DNA from: Sinelater perroti
Lineage: Eukaryota; Arthropoda; Insecta; Coleoptera; Elateridae
Assembly: GCA_036346155.1 (NCBI GenBank)
Contig: JARFIY010000379.1
Coordinates: 1,278,001-1,342,000, forward strand
DNA: 64,000 nt
Direction: 5' to 3'
Shown: positions 1 to 12,546 of the stretch, piece after piece
Numbering within the stretch: position 1 is the stretch's first letter
How the letters are laid out: each line of letters opens with the position of its first letter
Notes under the pieces: generated by a model
Database searches by the model: none
What the model was told of the DNA's origin: nothing
Seen by the model: only the letters and a program-made list of their open reading frames with translations
Program-made: the position numbers and the translations under genes

Positions 1-290
1 GTACGTGTTCTAGCAAAACTCCGCTCCAGCCCATAAAAAAAGAAATTCAGGCATGACTGTATAACAATTTTTACCACTGGTTCTCCACTACTATGCGAGG
101 AGAATGGTAAAGGCGAAGGTCAATGAGAGATATCGTAACACCCAGGATAGCTTAAAATCCTCCATCATGGAGGTCATGACACATGTGGGCAAGGAGGGAG
201 TTCTAGTGACCTGTAGCAAGTTTAGGTCTTAGCTGAAGAAATTTGTGACCGCTGATGGATGTTACATTGCATCAAGGCATGTGTTGTTCC
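1..290 (+). pseudogene. Tc1/mariner-superfamily transposase, C-terminal fragment
   Basis: The fragment is cut by the window start. Translation in shifting plus frames gives a catalytic-region echo (QNSAPAHK, about 12-40) and then a C-terminal block near 90-275 reading VKAKVNERYRNT, SSIMEVMTHVGKEG and CSKFRS. It has an in-frame TAG after CSKFRS and ends LKKFVTADGCYI. This matches the tail of insect Tc1/mariner-type DDE transposases, in which a QDSAPAH-like motif is followed by an SPDxNPLD block and a K.NERYRNT helix. The SPDxNPLD segment appears deleted here. It is broken by frameshift, stop and deletion and cannot encode an enzyme. Subfamily is uncertain; identity as a transposase relic is fairly secure. 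Confidence 0.7.
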
Positions 291-979
291 ACTACAATTC
301 ACCGCCCCAATCAAATGCCAAAAGATGACAGAATTGAAGTTTGAAATGATTCGACATCTATCTTATTCGCTTTTACGTATTCCCAAAATATTCCTGGAAA
401 GAAATTTTGGATAAATAAAGAGAGGAGACAATGCCATAAATGGTTGTCAATCTTAAAAAAACATATTGGACAAAATGTGAAATACCATTTGAATCACATT
501 TATTTTTATTCATTCGAAAAACGTTCGGATCTATCCTCGTACACAGGCACAACAGTAAAATACAAATAAAGAGAAAATGTTGAAAAAAAATTTACGTTCA
601 CTGCCGTACGTGGACTCTTATATGGTATATGACACAGAGTAACACATTTACAGTACAAGTTGAATGAATGCGGCAAATAGCAGTAAATATAAGTAACACC
701 ACCAGTATACCCATCATTGCCTTTGTTAATAATGCTGACGCATCGTACGAGTGAAAAGTGACCTTCGTACTACATTGAGGTATAGTTAAAAAAGAATGAA
801 TGCAGATAGCCGCGAGTACTATTATTAAATAGCGTATTATAATACGCTACAGTATAATTTTGTCTTATTCATCTATAATATACGATCTACCGACCAAACG
901 AGCACAAATCTGTTTTTATATTCCTACATATGCCGCTTTTCAAAAGGTAATCTCATAAAGACAATTAAACGATATGTAA
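291..979. other. AT-rich stretch, nothing recognised
   Basis: AT-rich sequence with short A and T runs and no ORF or repeat that I can assign. Confidence 0.5.
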
Positions 980-1852
980 TAAAGCAAATATACTGGGTGT
1001 CCCATTTTAAAAGTCGAACGCAAATATCTCATCAGGGGAACCACTAATCTACAAGTGACCTTAATAAAAGTTCTTGGATTCGAAGGGGGTTATCTAATTA
1101 TGTAGTCCGGCACCCTGATAAGGCCTTTGTTTTTTTTTAATACTTTTTTATTACAGAATCTGATTCTACAGGAAAAAATACGTCCAAACATGTTTTTAAT
1201 TTTTTTTAAATCCAGGCCCCGTTTGAATGTTTTTTCCTAATATTTCGTTAGGGGGCAACCAATTGACAAGTGATCTTGATTTTGATTGTCTATCATACGA
1301 GACCAGTGTGGATTTTCTGCAGGTCAATAATAACAATTGTGTCGATTCAGCTGTCCTGTGTTGTGAAAGGTGGCTTTCATCAGAAAACATAACGTACTTG
1401 AAGAAATCTGGATCACGACGTAACATTGTTTGAGCCCAATTACAAAATTATAATCTTCTCTGAAAGTCAAGACCAGTCAATGCTTGGGTGAAAGTAATAT
1501 GGTAAGGGTGGAATCTGTGGAGCCTTAGAATTCTTTAAGCCGTTGATCTTGGTATGCCCAATTCAGTCTCAATTTCTCGAAGCGAAATATGCGGATTGAT
1601 ATTAACCATAGTCAACATGGCAAGAACTCGTGGATCGTCTCGGTCAATCACCATAACACGACGACGTTGCCTTGAAACATAAGGTGGCTGTTTCTCGCGC
1701 TTTTCGATACGTGGAATGACTCTGTCACTTGGGTACTAATTTCTGCCCGGAAAACGCTCACGATATAATTGCGCTGCTGCTCGGTAATTATCACGACACT
1801 CACCAAGAAACATGAGAATAGCAACAATCTCATTTCGTGTATAATCCGGCAT
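980..1852 (-). pseudogene. DDE transposase pseudogene (insect mariner/Tc-like family)
   Basis: Reading down from an ATG at 1852 the frame begins MPDYTRNEIVAILMFLGECR, an N-terminal HTH typical of a widespread insect transposase. It continues through RAAAQLYRERFPGRN, RQRRRVMVIDRDDPRVLAML and NINPHISLREIETELGIPRS. It then resumes in the 1426-1196 ORF with RRDPDFFKYVMFSDES, whose D is the first catalytic aspartate. After a short NPHW-like stretch the coding part stops and non-coding element sequence follows to about 985-1000, where a CCCATTTTAAAA terminal-type motif occurs. Frameshifts near 1730, 1500 and 1440 and a missing C-terminal half (second and third catalytic residues) make it inactive. 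No matching opposite terminus was found above 1852. Confidence 0.78.
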
Positions 1853-2465
1853 ATTTAGTTTTGAAAAATGAACAAAACTAATTCTTTATACAATATTTTC
1901 ACACGACCGCACAGTACAAAAACTCAAAGTTTTTTAATGAAAACAGGCTCAGGCACGTTCTCATGTTTTGTTTACTAACGTAGCATCAGCTCGTAGTAGA
2001 AGAAATCTGCACAATAAAAATAATATCGCACCCGTTACGTTACACTAGTAAACAAGAGTCGAAATAGTGTAGACAATCACATACATTACAACAGAGAATC
2101 TAACACGTATGCGTATTGCGGGTTTAACAACGCGAGCTGAACGACAGACACAGTAAGCTTGTGAAGTTCTTAATATGAATTCGTTGTGCTCATTATTCAA
2201 AACTGATATCATTGATAGAACATTTTTCTTTATCTTGCTGAAAGTTATATATTGCAACTTTATTCTACATAAGAGATAAAGTGTTGAAATTGCACTAACA
2301 AGAACGGTGTAACACCGTAAAGGAAACTTTCTACAACGGTGCGATGAAATTAGGATAAAAACTTTTAAAAGGAATTAAGATGTTGATTAATGTCTCCATA
2401 ATGATCAGCGTCAAAAATGCTGTCGAATGATATGCTGCATGACATGTGAGTATAATGAATTTTCG
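1853..2465. other. AT-rich stretch, nothing recognised
   Basis: Short ORFs only. The part next to 1852 may be the 5' flank of the transposon above, but I could not find a terminal repeat. Confidence 0.4.
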
Positions 2466-2469
2466 AAAT

Positions 2470-2640
2470 CATAACGGTCACTTCCGGTTGCCGTTAACCG
2501 ATTTGGCTGAAAATCAATCCCATGAAAGGTACTGACCTAAGATGTGTGTGCATGCCAAGTTTGAAGTGAATCCGTTGAATAGAACGGAAGTTATAGTGTC
2601 TCCAGACACACAGACAGACAGACAGACAGGATGATAATCT
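2470..2640 (+). repeat. Dispersed non-coding repeat with (CAGA)n tail
   Basis: The block contains CATGCCAAGTTTGAAGTGAA, then GTTATAGTGTCTCCAGAC, and ends in a CAGA tetranucleotide run at about 2607-2629. The same layout (a 'caagttt..' phrase, then 'cgagat/gttata', then CAGA repeats) recurs at about 13,170-13,230 and loosely near 16,410 and 52,290. It resembles the many arthropod repeats that end in GACAGACAGACAG. Family is unknown; a LINE or SINE 3' part is possible. Confidence 0.45.
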
Positions 2641-4599
2641 CATTAATTTTCTACTATAAGCTCCGCTGTAGAAAGTTAATAAGAACATGGAGAAATTGGA
2701 AAAAAACAATATACAAGGAATGGGATGACAAGAATGTAAACTGGTACTTAAAGAATGTGTTAGGTTTTGATTTGCTGCTGGTCGTAAAATTTTACTTCAT
2801 TCTGAAAGTTGAAAGTTAGTTTGATTTCGGAGGTCATTATAAGTGATAGATTTTTGGTAATGACAAATTCAGAGCATTGAGCTTTCATAAAATCTCTTTA
2901 AAAAAAATGTCGACAGCAAAAGTTCATAATAATGTAGTGTGTACATTGGGCTAAAATATATTCTTTCTACTCGCAATGGACCCTCTTAATTCCAGAAATG
3001 ATGTGCTCGAGTTCGTGGCGCATGACTTAAGTTGTAAAAGATACCAGATATGATAATCATATTGAAATAACAAGTTCATTACATTTTAGCAAACGAACTG
3101 GATATAAACAAGTTGTTTGCAAAACGGGTACCGGGTTTACGAAAAATACACGCATTTGATATCAAATTTTTGGGCTGGTTTCGATAAGTTGAAAAAACGT
3201 TTTTATATCGTTTTGTAAATAACAAGATTTCTAACTGAAAAGAAATTCTGAACACAAGTGAACAAATAAAGAGTGATCCACATTGGAGATTCATTTGATT
3301 ATCATGAGTTACGTGAGGAATTTCCAAACCCTAAATGCGCTAAATACTAAACATGATTTCCCAACTAAACTGAGAATCCACTTCATGATGTTTAAAAAAC
3401 CAATCGACAAATTATCGACTGAAGAAATGGGCAGTAAACTTAAATTCTTGCGCCAGTCGAATTTTGTATGCATGAAGGCGAGTTCACGTCTTTAGTAAGT
3501 ATTTTGTGAAGGAAGCTTCTCGAAATGTCAAATTGTGCACGTGCCAAGCCGACGTTTGCAATAACATTGACTAACTATGACAATGTTCTCAGGGGACCTT
3601 ACCCCACGCCGATACGAAGTCTTGCATCCATTTAGTGCACTATTTTAATCAAAAGTTTCGCAAAATTTTCACCAAATTTTTAATACGTTTTAACAATAAT
3701 AAGCCGCTGTTCCTTCATATAGCGTTCGATACTTACTAATCGGTAGAATAGTAGAAGACATCTGTCAAAGAATTGGTGACCGCAAAGCAACAAGAGGTGT
3801 TTAAATTGGACCACGCTTTATTTTAGGGGTTTTGGCTAAAATTAGTTCAAATGAGGTGTAATAAAATATTTCGTTTTAAAATTCATTGTGTACTCTTTCT
3901 ACCTACGATAATCGATGTCAGTAGAAGTGTTATCTATATGTTCCTGTTGAAGAAAAACTTTATCAAAAATAAATGGGAAATTAAAGTGTAAAATCTCATT
4001 AGCAGCCATGATAGATGCAGACCTAATTGTTCGGGAACAATCGTAAAAGTTAGCGCGTTATTGATTACTAGATAAGGATAGAAAGATCAAAGAAGCAGGA
4101 CGGGTAATGGATGCCACATCAATTGATTTTAAAAAACGGCGTTGAAAATTTTATTTTGCAAAAATAATTTCGACAACAAAATTCTATGTATTGATCGAAA
4201 AGCATCATAATGTTTCCGAAAACCAAGGGTATACTAAAAGACTACCGCGATGAATGTCTGATCTTCTACGGTCAGAATAAGTATTATAAGAAAATCATTT
4301 TTTTTAAATCTGAATTTAAAGAAGCAGGTAACGTGCCTAACAATGTTGCAAAAAAATTGATTTGTTCTTCAGCATTACTGAAAGTTAGGGCGAAGTGTTG
4401 CTAATGGGGTTGGAACAATCTGCAAAGGCCAAAATGCGATTCGAATCGTATTTCCCAAAATTATAGTAAAAAAAAAAAAATTAGCGATAACATAGGTCTT
4501 AAAGTGATACTAAGCTTTACTTCAAGCTGTTGACAAGCTCAGCTATAAAAATAAAGAGCTTGTACGATTCCGATGGACAATAAATCCTGACTTACACAA
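2641..4599. other. AT-rich stretch, nothing recognised
   Basis: Several ORFs of 60-82 codons occur on both strands, but none shows a recognisable domain or coding-like composition. No clear repeats. Confidence 0.45.
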
Positions 4600-5110
4600 G
4601 CTAGGCAAAGTTAACAGATGATCTAAAAAAGCGCAAGGACAAGCTTAACAACGGATGCAGGCAATTGCTTGACAATGCCAATACAATACAAATGACGAAA
4701 AGTGAATTTTTATATGTGTGCGTGTGTATAAACAGGTCGAATAAATGGTTAAGTAACGGCCATGCAAAACCTGTTGTAGTACGTAAGAGTTTTGAGGCTA
4801 AAGCCATGCTTTGCATATGGTAGAATTACGAAAGTCTCATTTACTGTGAGCTGATTCCTGAAGATGATCACCGCCGAGCTTTACTTGAGAGAAAGTATCT
4901 TAAAACAACGATGCCCTGGTATTTTCAGTCCAAAATAGATATCGCTGCAAATTTCATACGCCCCAAAGTCCCCGCCTGTAGTTCTAATTTGGCAGCATCG
5001 GATTAACATCTGTTCCGATCAATGGTCTTCTTGGCCAAATACCACTTTACCAACATTCAGGAAGTATAAGTAAGATGTAGACCAATCGTCGACTCCAAAC
5101 CATAAGAGTA
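4600..5110 (+). pseudogene. mariner transposase remnant (MLE 1)
   Basis: Plus-strand frames give LTDDLKKRKDK, QLLDNANTIQMTKSEFLY, then NRSNKWLSNGHAKPVVVRKS and FEAKAMLCIW, then LIYCELIPED, and finally FIRPKVPACSSNLAASD followed by HLFRSMVFLAKYHFTNIQEV. These correspond in order to the central and C-terminal mariner transposase: the S/KRGxAxPV block, the MLCIWW strand, the YELLP strand, and the PxYSPDLAPSDYHLFRS motif with the third catalytic aspartate. The segment with the second aspartate (QDNARPH) is missing or scrambled, and there are several frameshifts. N-terminus not found. Non-functional. Confidence 0.82.
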
Positions 5111-5645
5111 GTACTAACGAGACAGAAAACTTAACTCACGGATAGATACCATGTAACACTGACATTTTAATTTATAGTTTTGAATTTTTCTTTTAAAATA
5201 TTAGAAAAAACAAATTTTTGGACCACTCTAGGTCATGGTCTCTATTTGAATTAATAAGGTTTATAATAATAAAAGAAAAACTAAATTTTCTCATATATAA
5301 ACCTAATAGCGGTATAATAAAAACTCTAAAATTGAAGAGTACCTACATCAAAATATTAAAGGTTTAATTACAAGTTTAATAAAATAAAAACAGATACGAA
5401 CCAAAAAATCAATCAAATAAAAATTATTTTCCAAAAAATACTATAGTGAACAAAAAATAAAAAACCATTCAATATAATAAAACGACATGGTAATCTTTAT
5501 ATGGTATTAATTTGTTCATTAATTTCACGTGCATAAAATTGCGGTTTTTGTAAGCTTTTTATCTAAATCTACAAATAAACACATAAGAAATAATATAAGT
5601 CACAATGAAGTCGATACTTTAGAAAATTTGATTTAGTTCATAATC
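5111..5645. other. Very AT-rich stretch, nothing recognised
   Basis: Long A- and T-rich runs between the two mariner remnants. No coding or repeat signal. Confidence 0.5.
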
Positions 5646-6175
5646 AGTTTGGATAGATTGCGATTAATTGGGCGGAATGCAGAATCGAAGTTTGTGAAGA
5701 ACTGCTTCGAAATCGTAAAGACAATCCCTTCCAAAGAAGAACTGTGGATATTTCTTCATAATCCAGTAAATAAAAAGTATAATTTTTACAAGGAGGTAAA
5801 GCGTCTCTAATGATTCGTTCACTAAGTACTGCTGTGCATTTGGTGGAATTCCGAAAAAGTTTATACTTTAAGCGGATTCTTAAGGGTCGAAATGAAGATG
5901 CAAGATTGTATTGTGAACAGTTTGACAAAATTTTTCATACTTCTTACATACCTTTCCTAATAAACAGCAACCACATCTTAATGCAATCAGATAATACCCT
6001 GGCACATAGATTTCGTTTCAAAAAATGCAAGAAATTCAAGTTTTATCACGCCCAGCATATTATGGCTTTTTTCATTCGACGGTATAATTTTACGGCGTCG
6101 ATGGTTTAATAATTCTGAAGAAATAGAAAATGCACGTTGGAAAGTATTTAAATCCTAATATTGGCCGAAAAAGAA
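5646..6175 (+). pseudogene. mariner transposase remnant (MLE 2)
   Basis: The plus frames run ELLRNRKDNPFQRRTV, then LLCIWWNSEKVY, then (from 5810) RILKGRNEDARLYCEQFDKI, FLINSNHILMQSDNTLAHR (a decayed QxDNAxAH motif, second catalytic aspartate) and AFFIRRYNFTASM (the HLFRSMAFFLRGRNF region). The order agrees with mariner transposase residues from about one third to near the C-terminus. The SPDLAPSD motif has been lost to a deletion or shift near 6040-6060. It differs from the remnant at 4.6 kb and is a separate insertion. Inactive. Confidence 0.82.
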
Positions 6176-7735
6176 AGATAATAATATAATGTAACAGGTG
6201 CGACAGAGAAAGTGTTTTTCAATTAAAAATTAAAAATATCAAAAATCATCTAAGACAAATTTGTATTAGAGCGAAATAAAGGCAATACATTGTCATTTTT
6301 TTTTAAATAAATAAAATAAATTTTCTAAGCCCTAGCACTCCATTGCAACTAACACGACATCCCGTTTTGAAGGATTTCCGCGCAGATAAAAACTATTCTC
6401 CAATATTATCCAATTTTAAAACACTCGATTCCTCTGCCCACCTGATATTTCGAGAAATAAATGTTTTTTACTCTCTCTAATTTTGGATCTTTTTCTTTAA
6501 TTGGTGCGTTATGCAAAAAACTTATGTAACAACCTAGCAGGATGACGTTGAGTATTCGATAACTGTAAGACGTATGAGTAAACATAAAGATGGCAATGGA
6601 ATATACAGTCTTTTTCTAAAATACCCTTTCGTCTGAAAAGACGAAATTATATCAGCTGTATACGAATCTTTCTACTAATGCAGTATATTAGTTTATCTCC
6701 TATGTGACTTTCTTTTGCACTGAAAATAAAATAAACTAAAACTTTCTCCTACTAATCCGATCTTAAATGGCGTAATTACCACATTTTCGCCAAAATAAAA
6801 CGCCACAAAATTATTATGGCAAAAAAACAAAAATAAAGTGTCATTCCCAGATATAAAAATTATGTTAAAATATCTTTAGACATAATGGAAGCTCATTTCG
6901 TTAATGAAATTAATTTATTAAAAAGTGTATATAAAAGTAATCCAGCAATGACCGAGACTCATCAATTGAAAATAAATCGGTGCCACAAGGCAAACTGACA
7001 GAAAATAATCACCCTATTGAAATCTGTCTTACTTTTAGAATATTTCGAAAGTATATTTGTGCCTTTCAATAATGACAACAATTTTTATATCGTGTACTTC
7101 AAAAGGTTCCATTGTTTAAGTTTACAACTAGCCAAAAATATTTTCATGCGACAAGAAACATCGATAATTTTTTTTACACACTTCTAAACCCCGCCATTCC
7201 TTTCATACTAGAGGAGAGGAAGATAATTCCCAGCTACTTACTGACTGTTCGTTATCCAGAAAGTAAATAATACCTGCAAACCAAATTATTTTTTAGAGTC
7301 AAGAACAAAGCGATTCTTTACAAGTGGGTCCTTCGAGCAGAGTCAACACATCTACAGGGGTTGTATAAAATAATTTTAAATACTTATTATTGCAAAACTT
7401 GTGTATTGAAGTTTTTATGCTAAATACTAAAAAATATATAATATAAACGAATACAACCTCATCGATCAATGTCATTCAGTTGTGATATGTAGTGAAATTG
7501 CTTTAAAACGAAAATCGGCATTCACGCAATTTTCAGAAAAGACAAATCATGTCATTCTACAAAAACCATGGACAAATAACATTTGTAAACAAAAAACGAA
7601 AAGTAGGCCAAAAGTGAAATTGGCAAAAAGGTCGTCGCATTTTGACGAAGATCGTTGCGGAATAACAAAATGCTACTGCAGCAAGACGGAATTCTGTATG
7701 TACAACAATCATACGGCAAGAGTTTTATTTAGTAG
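6176..7735. other. AT-rich stretch, nothing recognised
   Basis: No recognisable gene. The 118-codon ORF at 7482-7838 runs into the CpG-rich repeat below and has no known domain. Confidence 0.45.
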
Positions 7736-7739
7736 GAAA

Positions 7740-8230
7740 AAATCTCTTTTCTTACTATCGCGCGCTAAGTTCGAGTTTACGCACGTATTTGCGTGCGCAA
7801 AGTACTACTTTCCCGCACGCTTTTATCCCTACAGTTGAGCGTGCGGGAAAGTAGTTGAGCGTGCGGGAAAGTAGATGAGCGTGCGGGAAAGTAGATGAGC
7901 GTGCGGGTTTGTTTACATCTCGCTAGCTTGATCTTACTAAGTAGCCCTGTCAAAACTCGCTGTTTTTTTTATTTTTATTTTATTTTTTAATTTATCGTAA
8001 AAAATATTGAAACCGCTTTTTACATTTTTTAATTGGGAGGCTTCGCTCTCCCGAACCCCCCTTTCCACCGCCCACGCAGCACCGCAGTATCGAACTTTGC
8101 GCACTCAATAGGAAAAATAGTATACGATACTCGTGCGCTCGTAGGTCATCCCGCACGAGCGAAGCGCACTCGTATCGTAATGTACTATATTACGACGAAT
8201 AATTCTCAAAATCGCATACCGTGGTGCTAA
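7740..8230. repeat. CpG-rich foldback and tandem repeat element
   Basis: A 20-bp unit, roughly TGAGCGTGCGGGAAAGTAGA, is repeated 3.6 times at 7836-7907. A reverse-complement copy of its core (CTACTTTCCCGCACGC, 7805-7820) lies just upstream, so 7805-7854 can fold into a 16-bp hairpin. A second imperfect palindrome spans 8125-8177 (CGATACTCGTGCGCT against AGCGCACTCGTATCG), with an inner CGCTCGT/ACGAGCG pair. The CpG density is far above the flanks. There is no transposase. This looks like a non-autonomous foldback or MITE-type element; superfamily not determined. Confidence 0.6.
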
Positions 8231-11200
8231 TACCATAAAACTGAAGACGATTTCTCTTTCACTATACCAACATCAAAAAGAGTACGCTTAGAGGAAGCCC
8301 GAAAAGCATGAGAATGACGTTCAACATCACCTTTGACATTTACTCATCCAACTTCTCCAAAGAAAGTTAAAGCTTTTGCATTAGGAAGAACAGTACTAAA
8401 TTCGGACTAGAACCATTTATATGTATATTCCTAGAAAAAGCGCAGTATTAAAAGCCAAAGCTGGTGCAACTCAAACAAAAAATTATGCAATTATAACAAG
8501 TATTTTATTATTTTGTACAACCCTTGTAATAATATTAATGCAGATTATTGTTACAATTGTGTAAACGGTTATTATAGTAATTACATTTATTTCAATCAAA
8601 AAAGTGATTTTTGATAAGAATCTAGAAATAATTAAAAACACATTAGATAAGTCTTTTTTTTGAAATAAATATTTAATTAATAAATATGAAACACAGATGC
8701 AAAATTTACTTAAACTGAAATAAGATCATTAATACAGTTCCAGTCGGTCATTGAAAGAGAGCTTCAATTGATATTTTACCTTATAGGCAACGCCTCACTT
8801 AATGAAGTGCAAAAAAATATAAGGTTAGAATGTAAGAATTTTACTACACGTCAATATTTCTCAACCTTTTTTTATGTGTCATCTATTTGTTTTTGTGTTA
8901 TTTTTCCTTCAACTTCTACATTTCCTTAACCTCACCCCTCAACAAAAACATCACTAAAACAAGCACTACGTTTTTGTTAATCTAAACGGCATGTATCCTT
9001 GTACTACTTTAATTTAAATTTAAAAAAACAAACAAATTTAGCTAACTACGTCGTCATTTGCTTTACAATACGTTAAACCATTAAAATCATGACATACAGG
9101 TGTTAAAACCACTTTTCAAATCGTTAAGATGACTCATTAATTTTAGCCAGGTTCTATATTGACTCTTGTACAAAAGGCCATACGGTAACTTATTTTCTAT
9201 TTGTACACGATCTTCAACATGACGATGTAGCGAATATAAGGTAAAGCAAATTTTTGGTTTAGATGCATCGATCAACTTTAAAAGAACGATATATATTTTC
9301 AGATGGCAGCACAAGATAATTGTTTGCTACTTTGACGTACTTGAAGTAGTTATTTAAGAGAAAGTATTATGACTTTTTAAAGTGCAAATTCATTAGATAT
9401 TTTTGTATGCGCGCAACTTATAGTGATGGTTCTGATATAACAACCCTTGTAGCTCTCTTTTTACAGCCTTTTAGTGCCGCAATATGCCTGCGCGCGCACC
9501 ATAGCCACCTGCCGCCTGCCAGATCGTCGTTTGTCAACATACGTTGCAAAATGCGCAGCTTCAAAACTGTATGTGGGAGAGTCTAGAAGGGTTCTTAACG
9601 AGTTGTAGACAGAATGCACAGATTGTTAAGATAAATAGAAGCTCGCCCTCAAAGAGTTGTAATAAGGTGTTCAAAGGTTGCAGGCGAGTTACGGGGGTGG
9701 AATGAGATTTCTAAGTGATAACGAGCATCTTCCCACTATAACTATTTATATATAATAACTGCTTCGAACGCGTCAAGTTACTAAACAACTAGCAAAAACG
9801 GTCACGTTACGGCGATGTAAGAGTACAATATAAAATCCGTTTTCATGAAATGCTGCGGCATTACGTAGACCTTACGGGGTCACCCCAAAAATCATATTAC
9901 TTATTTTCCGTTGTACCGATGTGTATTTCAACTCAGTTATTGAAGAAGATAAAATACTAGTTTTTACCCAGCATTATTTAGGACAAAAAAATTCTTAAAA
10001 TTAAATGGGAACTTGAAAATGTATAACTTCGTGTGCTCATACGTGGGTTCGTTTTGTTACGGGCAAGTGAGCTAAAGTATGGTCATGTGGATTTGGAATT
10101 AAAGATGAATACAAAGACGAAGTTCCTTGCTCAGAGCCTTTGTCAAATGAGTTAGCAAGATACGAGTGCTAAACCCGTTGAGTTCAAGGAATCAATACTT
10201 TCGCGACCCCATGTACATACATGACATTAAAAGTCTCACGACAGTCACAAGTAAGAACAAGTAGCGCAAAGATATCGCGTAATGTTGAGTAAAATCTAAT
10301 TAAACAAAACCTTCGCGTGACATAAAAGTTGCTGCGACAGTGGGTATTAATTACGTGCGGCTACAGATCGCCCGCTGACCCAAGACGAAGCAACAGGAGA
10401 AAATTGCGACGCCACATTCTAACCTGCACGAAACGTATGTCCACCACCGCACAACATGAAAAAAACAAAAAATACGGGCCCCTTAATTTATTTGTGTGAT
10501 ATTACGCAGTATGATAATATTACATGGATCTCGGGCAGATCGGGGGCCCAAGATAGTAAAACATATCATTTGAAATTTATTTCCATTTATTTGGGGATAA
10601 AAAAAACTTCCTTATTATACGGTATTTGGACCCTCCACTTTCAATCTTTTTCTGTACCTCAGTTAATCCTTCTTTATTTAACATAAGCTTTTTAATAAAA
10701 CATTCATCAACCTCGCCGTCATATTTGGACCACCACTATTTCACAAAGGAAAACTGAGAAACCAACAGTAAGAGTCGCGAAACTAATGCCCATAGTTGTT
10801 TTAATGTGCACACGTCGCATACCAGTGGCCCAAAGGTAAAAGTACAGCCTTAAGGCAAGGTTTACTTGACATTTGATTAAAAAATCGATTTTTTGCAGAA
10901 ATTGTTAGTAAATTATTTGAAGAATATGTTGTTCCCAAAGTGATTTTGCTGAAAGTAGTTTAAAAAAAAAAGTTATTACACACTAACCCAATCTAGTCGC
11001 AAGGTACTTAATTTCGTCATAATATTAAAAAAATCGTCAACTAAAACTTTAAACGTGTTTTTCTCGAAACCACATTGTTCAAATTGGCGACCACGATTAC
11101 AAAAAACTACTCGATGGATCTTTTTTTTAATTATATATATATATAAAAATTATGAGTGCTGCTGCCGCTGTCACACAGGTCAAAGTTCAACATATAGCAA

Positions 11201-12300
11201 AAATTGTTCGTGCCTTTCCGTGCCGACCCGAACGCCTCCGAATGACAAATTCTGGATTGGCGGCAGGTGCGACCGAGGTAATAAATATATTTCCGGAACC
11301 GCAAGCGATAGAAAATTTTCGTTTGAGAGGGGGTAATAAAGCACTCGTTATTTTAAAGATAATTAAATTCTTCGGCACCTATACGTAAGTCCGATGCATT
11401 TTTGCGATTTTTTTTTAAATTCTACTATAAAGAGCGAAAAAAGAGGCAAAAATCGTTACAAAAAGTTCAAATATTGTAGGTATAGGTTCCAATACTATTC
11501 ATATATTTTATGAATCTTTTTTGTTTTTTGATTTCAATATATTATTACCGGCGCTCTGATGGTCGCCAACAAGATACTTTTTACGGATCGTCTCACTGCG
11601 CTGTCTATAAAATGGACAATTTTCTATAATTTTCCTAAAAAAAATTTTTTTGTATACTTTTATACTTAATAAATATGTGTACAAATTTTGAAATTGATAT
11701 TCACTTCGGTCTTTGAAAAAAAAAATTCCAGAAAAATGAGTGATTTTTGGTGCATCTCAAGTAAACCTCCCCTTAACAGTTACTCCAAGCTTGATAACCT
11801 AATGTGAAGTCAGATCTTTCCATAACTTTCAAGGTAGAAGAACTTGGACATTTTTCTAAGCTAGTTTCCTGTTATTTTAAATCAGTTCTTTCTTCAACAA
11901 TAAGTCTTCTACATCTTGCTTGCCTAAGAACTCATCAGTGTTACTTGAGCGCACTTCAATTCATCACACAGCACCGATTGTTAAGGTAATAAACGAGAAA
12001 AAACCTTCGACTCACTCTTATCCATTAAACCATCCAAATTTACATCTTAGTAGATAACTTTATTGCCTCAAACATCATGATCAATCGTTATGACCATACT
12101 AGCAGTTAACACTGGTAACGCTTGGATGCTCATATCACGTACTCTGATCTTCCCATATATTGTGTTCATGTTAAGTTTCACTAAAGAGAGGAGCGACAGT
12201 TTTCCTTGCATTACAGATTGAGACATTGACAACCTCATTTCTGTCATTAATATACATCCAGATGCGCACAGTCGACTGTGGATAAACATAGACGTGCTGT
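8231..12300. other. Mostly AT-rich, no gene recognised
   Basis: Nothing here could be assigned to a gene. Two patches are less AT-rich than the rest: about 9,460-9,720 (with a GCGCGCGC cluster) and about 11,150-11,350 (short overlapping ORFs on both strands without a known domain). They may be old repeat copies. Confidence 0.4.
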
Positions 12301-12494
12301 GAGGGCAGGATATGGAGCAGAACATGCTATGTTACCCTACGTAGAAGGACATTACCACATCGTGCCCAAGAACCAAGCTTAGTGCTCCCCAGTTAGGGTA
12401 CTAATCCGGCCCCGGTTTGCCGAAGGCTAGAAGCCCGCTCAGAACACACCAGAAGAAAAAATCTGGTGTGAACATCACACGACTTTCCTTATCC

Positions 12495-12546
<52 letters not shown>

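Noticed and set aside
7482..7838. 118-codon ORF
   Set aside because: Runs into the foldback repeat and has no recognisable domain.
7836..7907. Short direct repeats resembling a CRISPR array
   Set aside because: The units are contiguous 20-mers without spacers, in a eukaryotic genome; a simple tandem repeat.
9087..9314. 75-codon minus ORF, considered as a transposase fragment
   Set aside because: No catalytic motif or known HTH could be matched.
11055..11388. Overlapping ORFs of 93, 78 and 63 codons
   Set aside because: Mutually overlapping on both strands, no domain, typical of a locally GC-richer patch.
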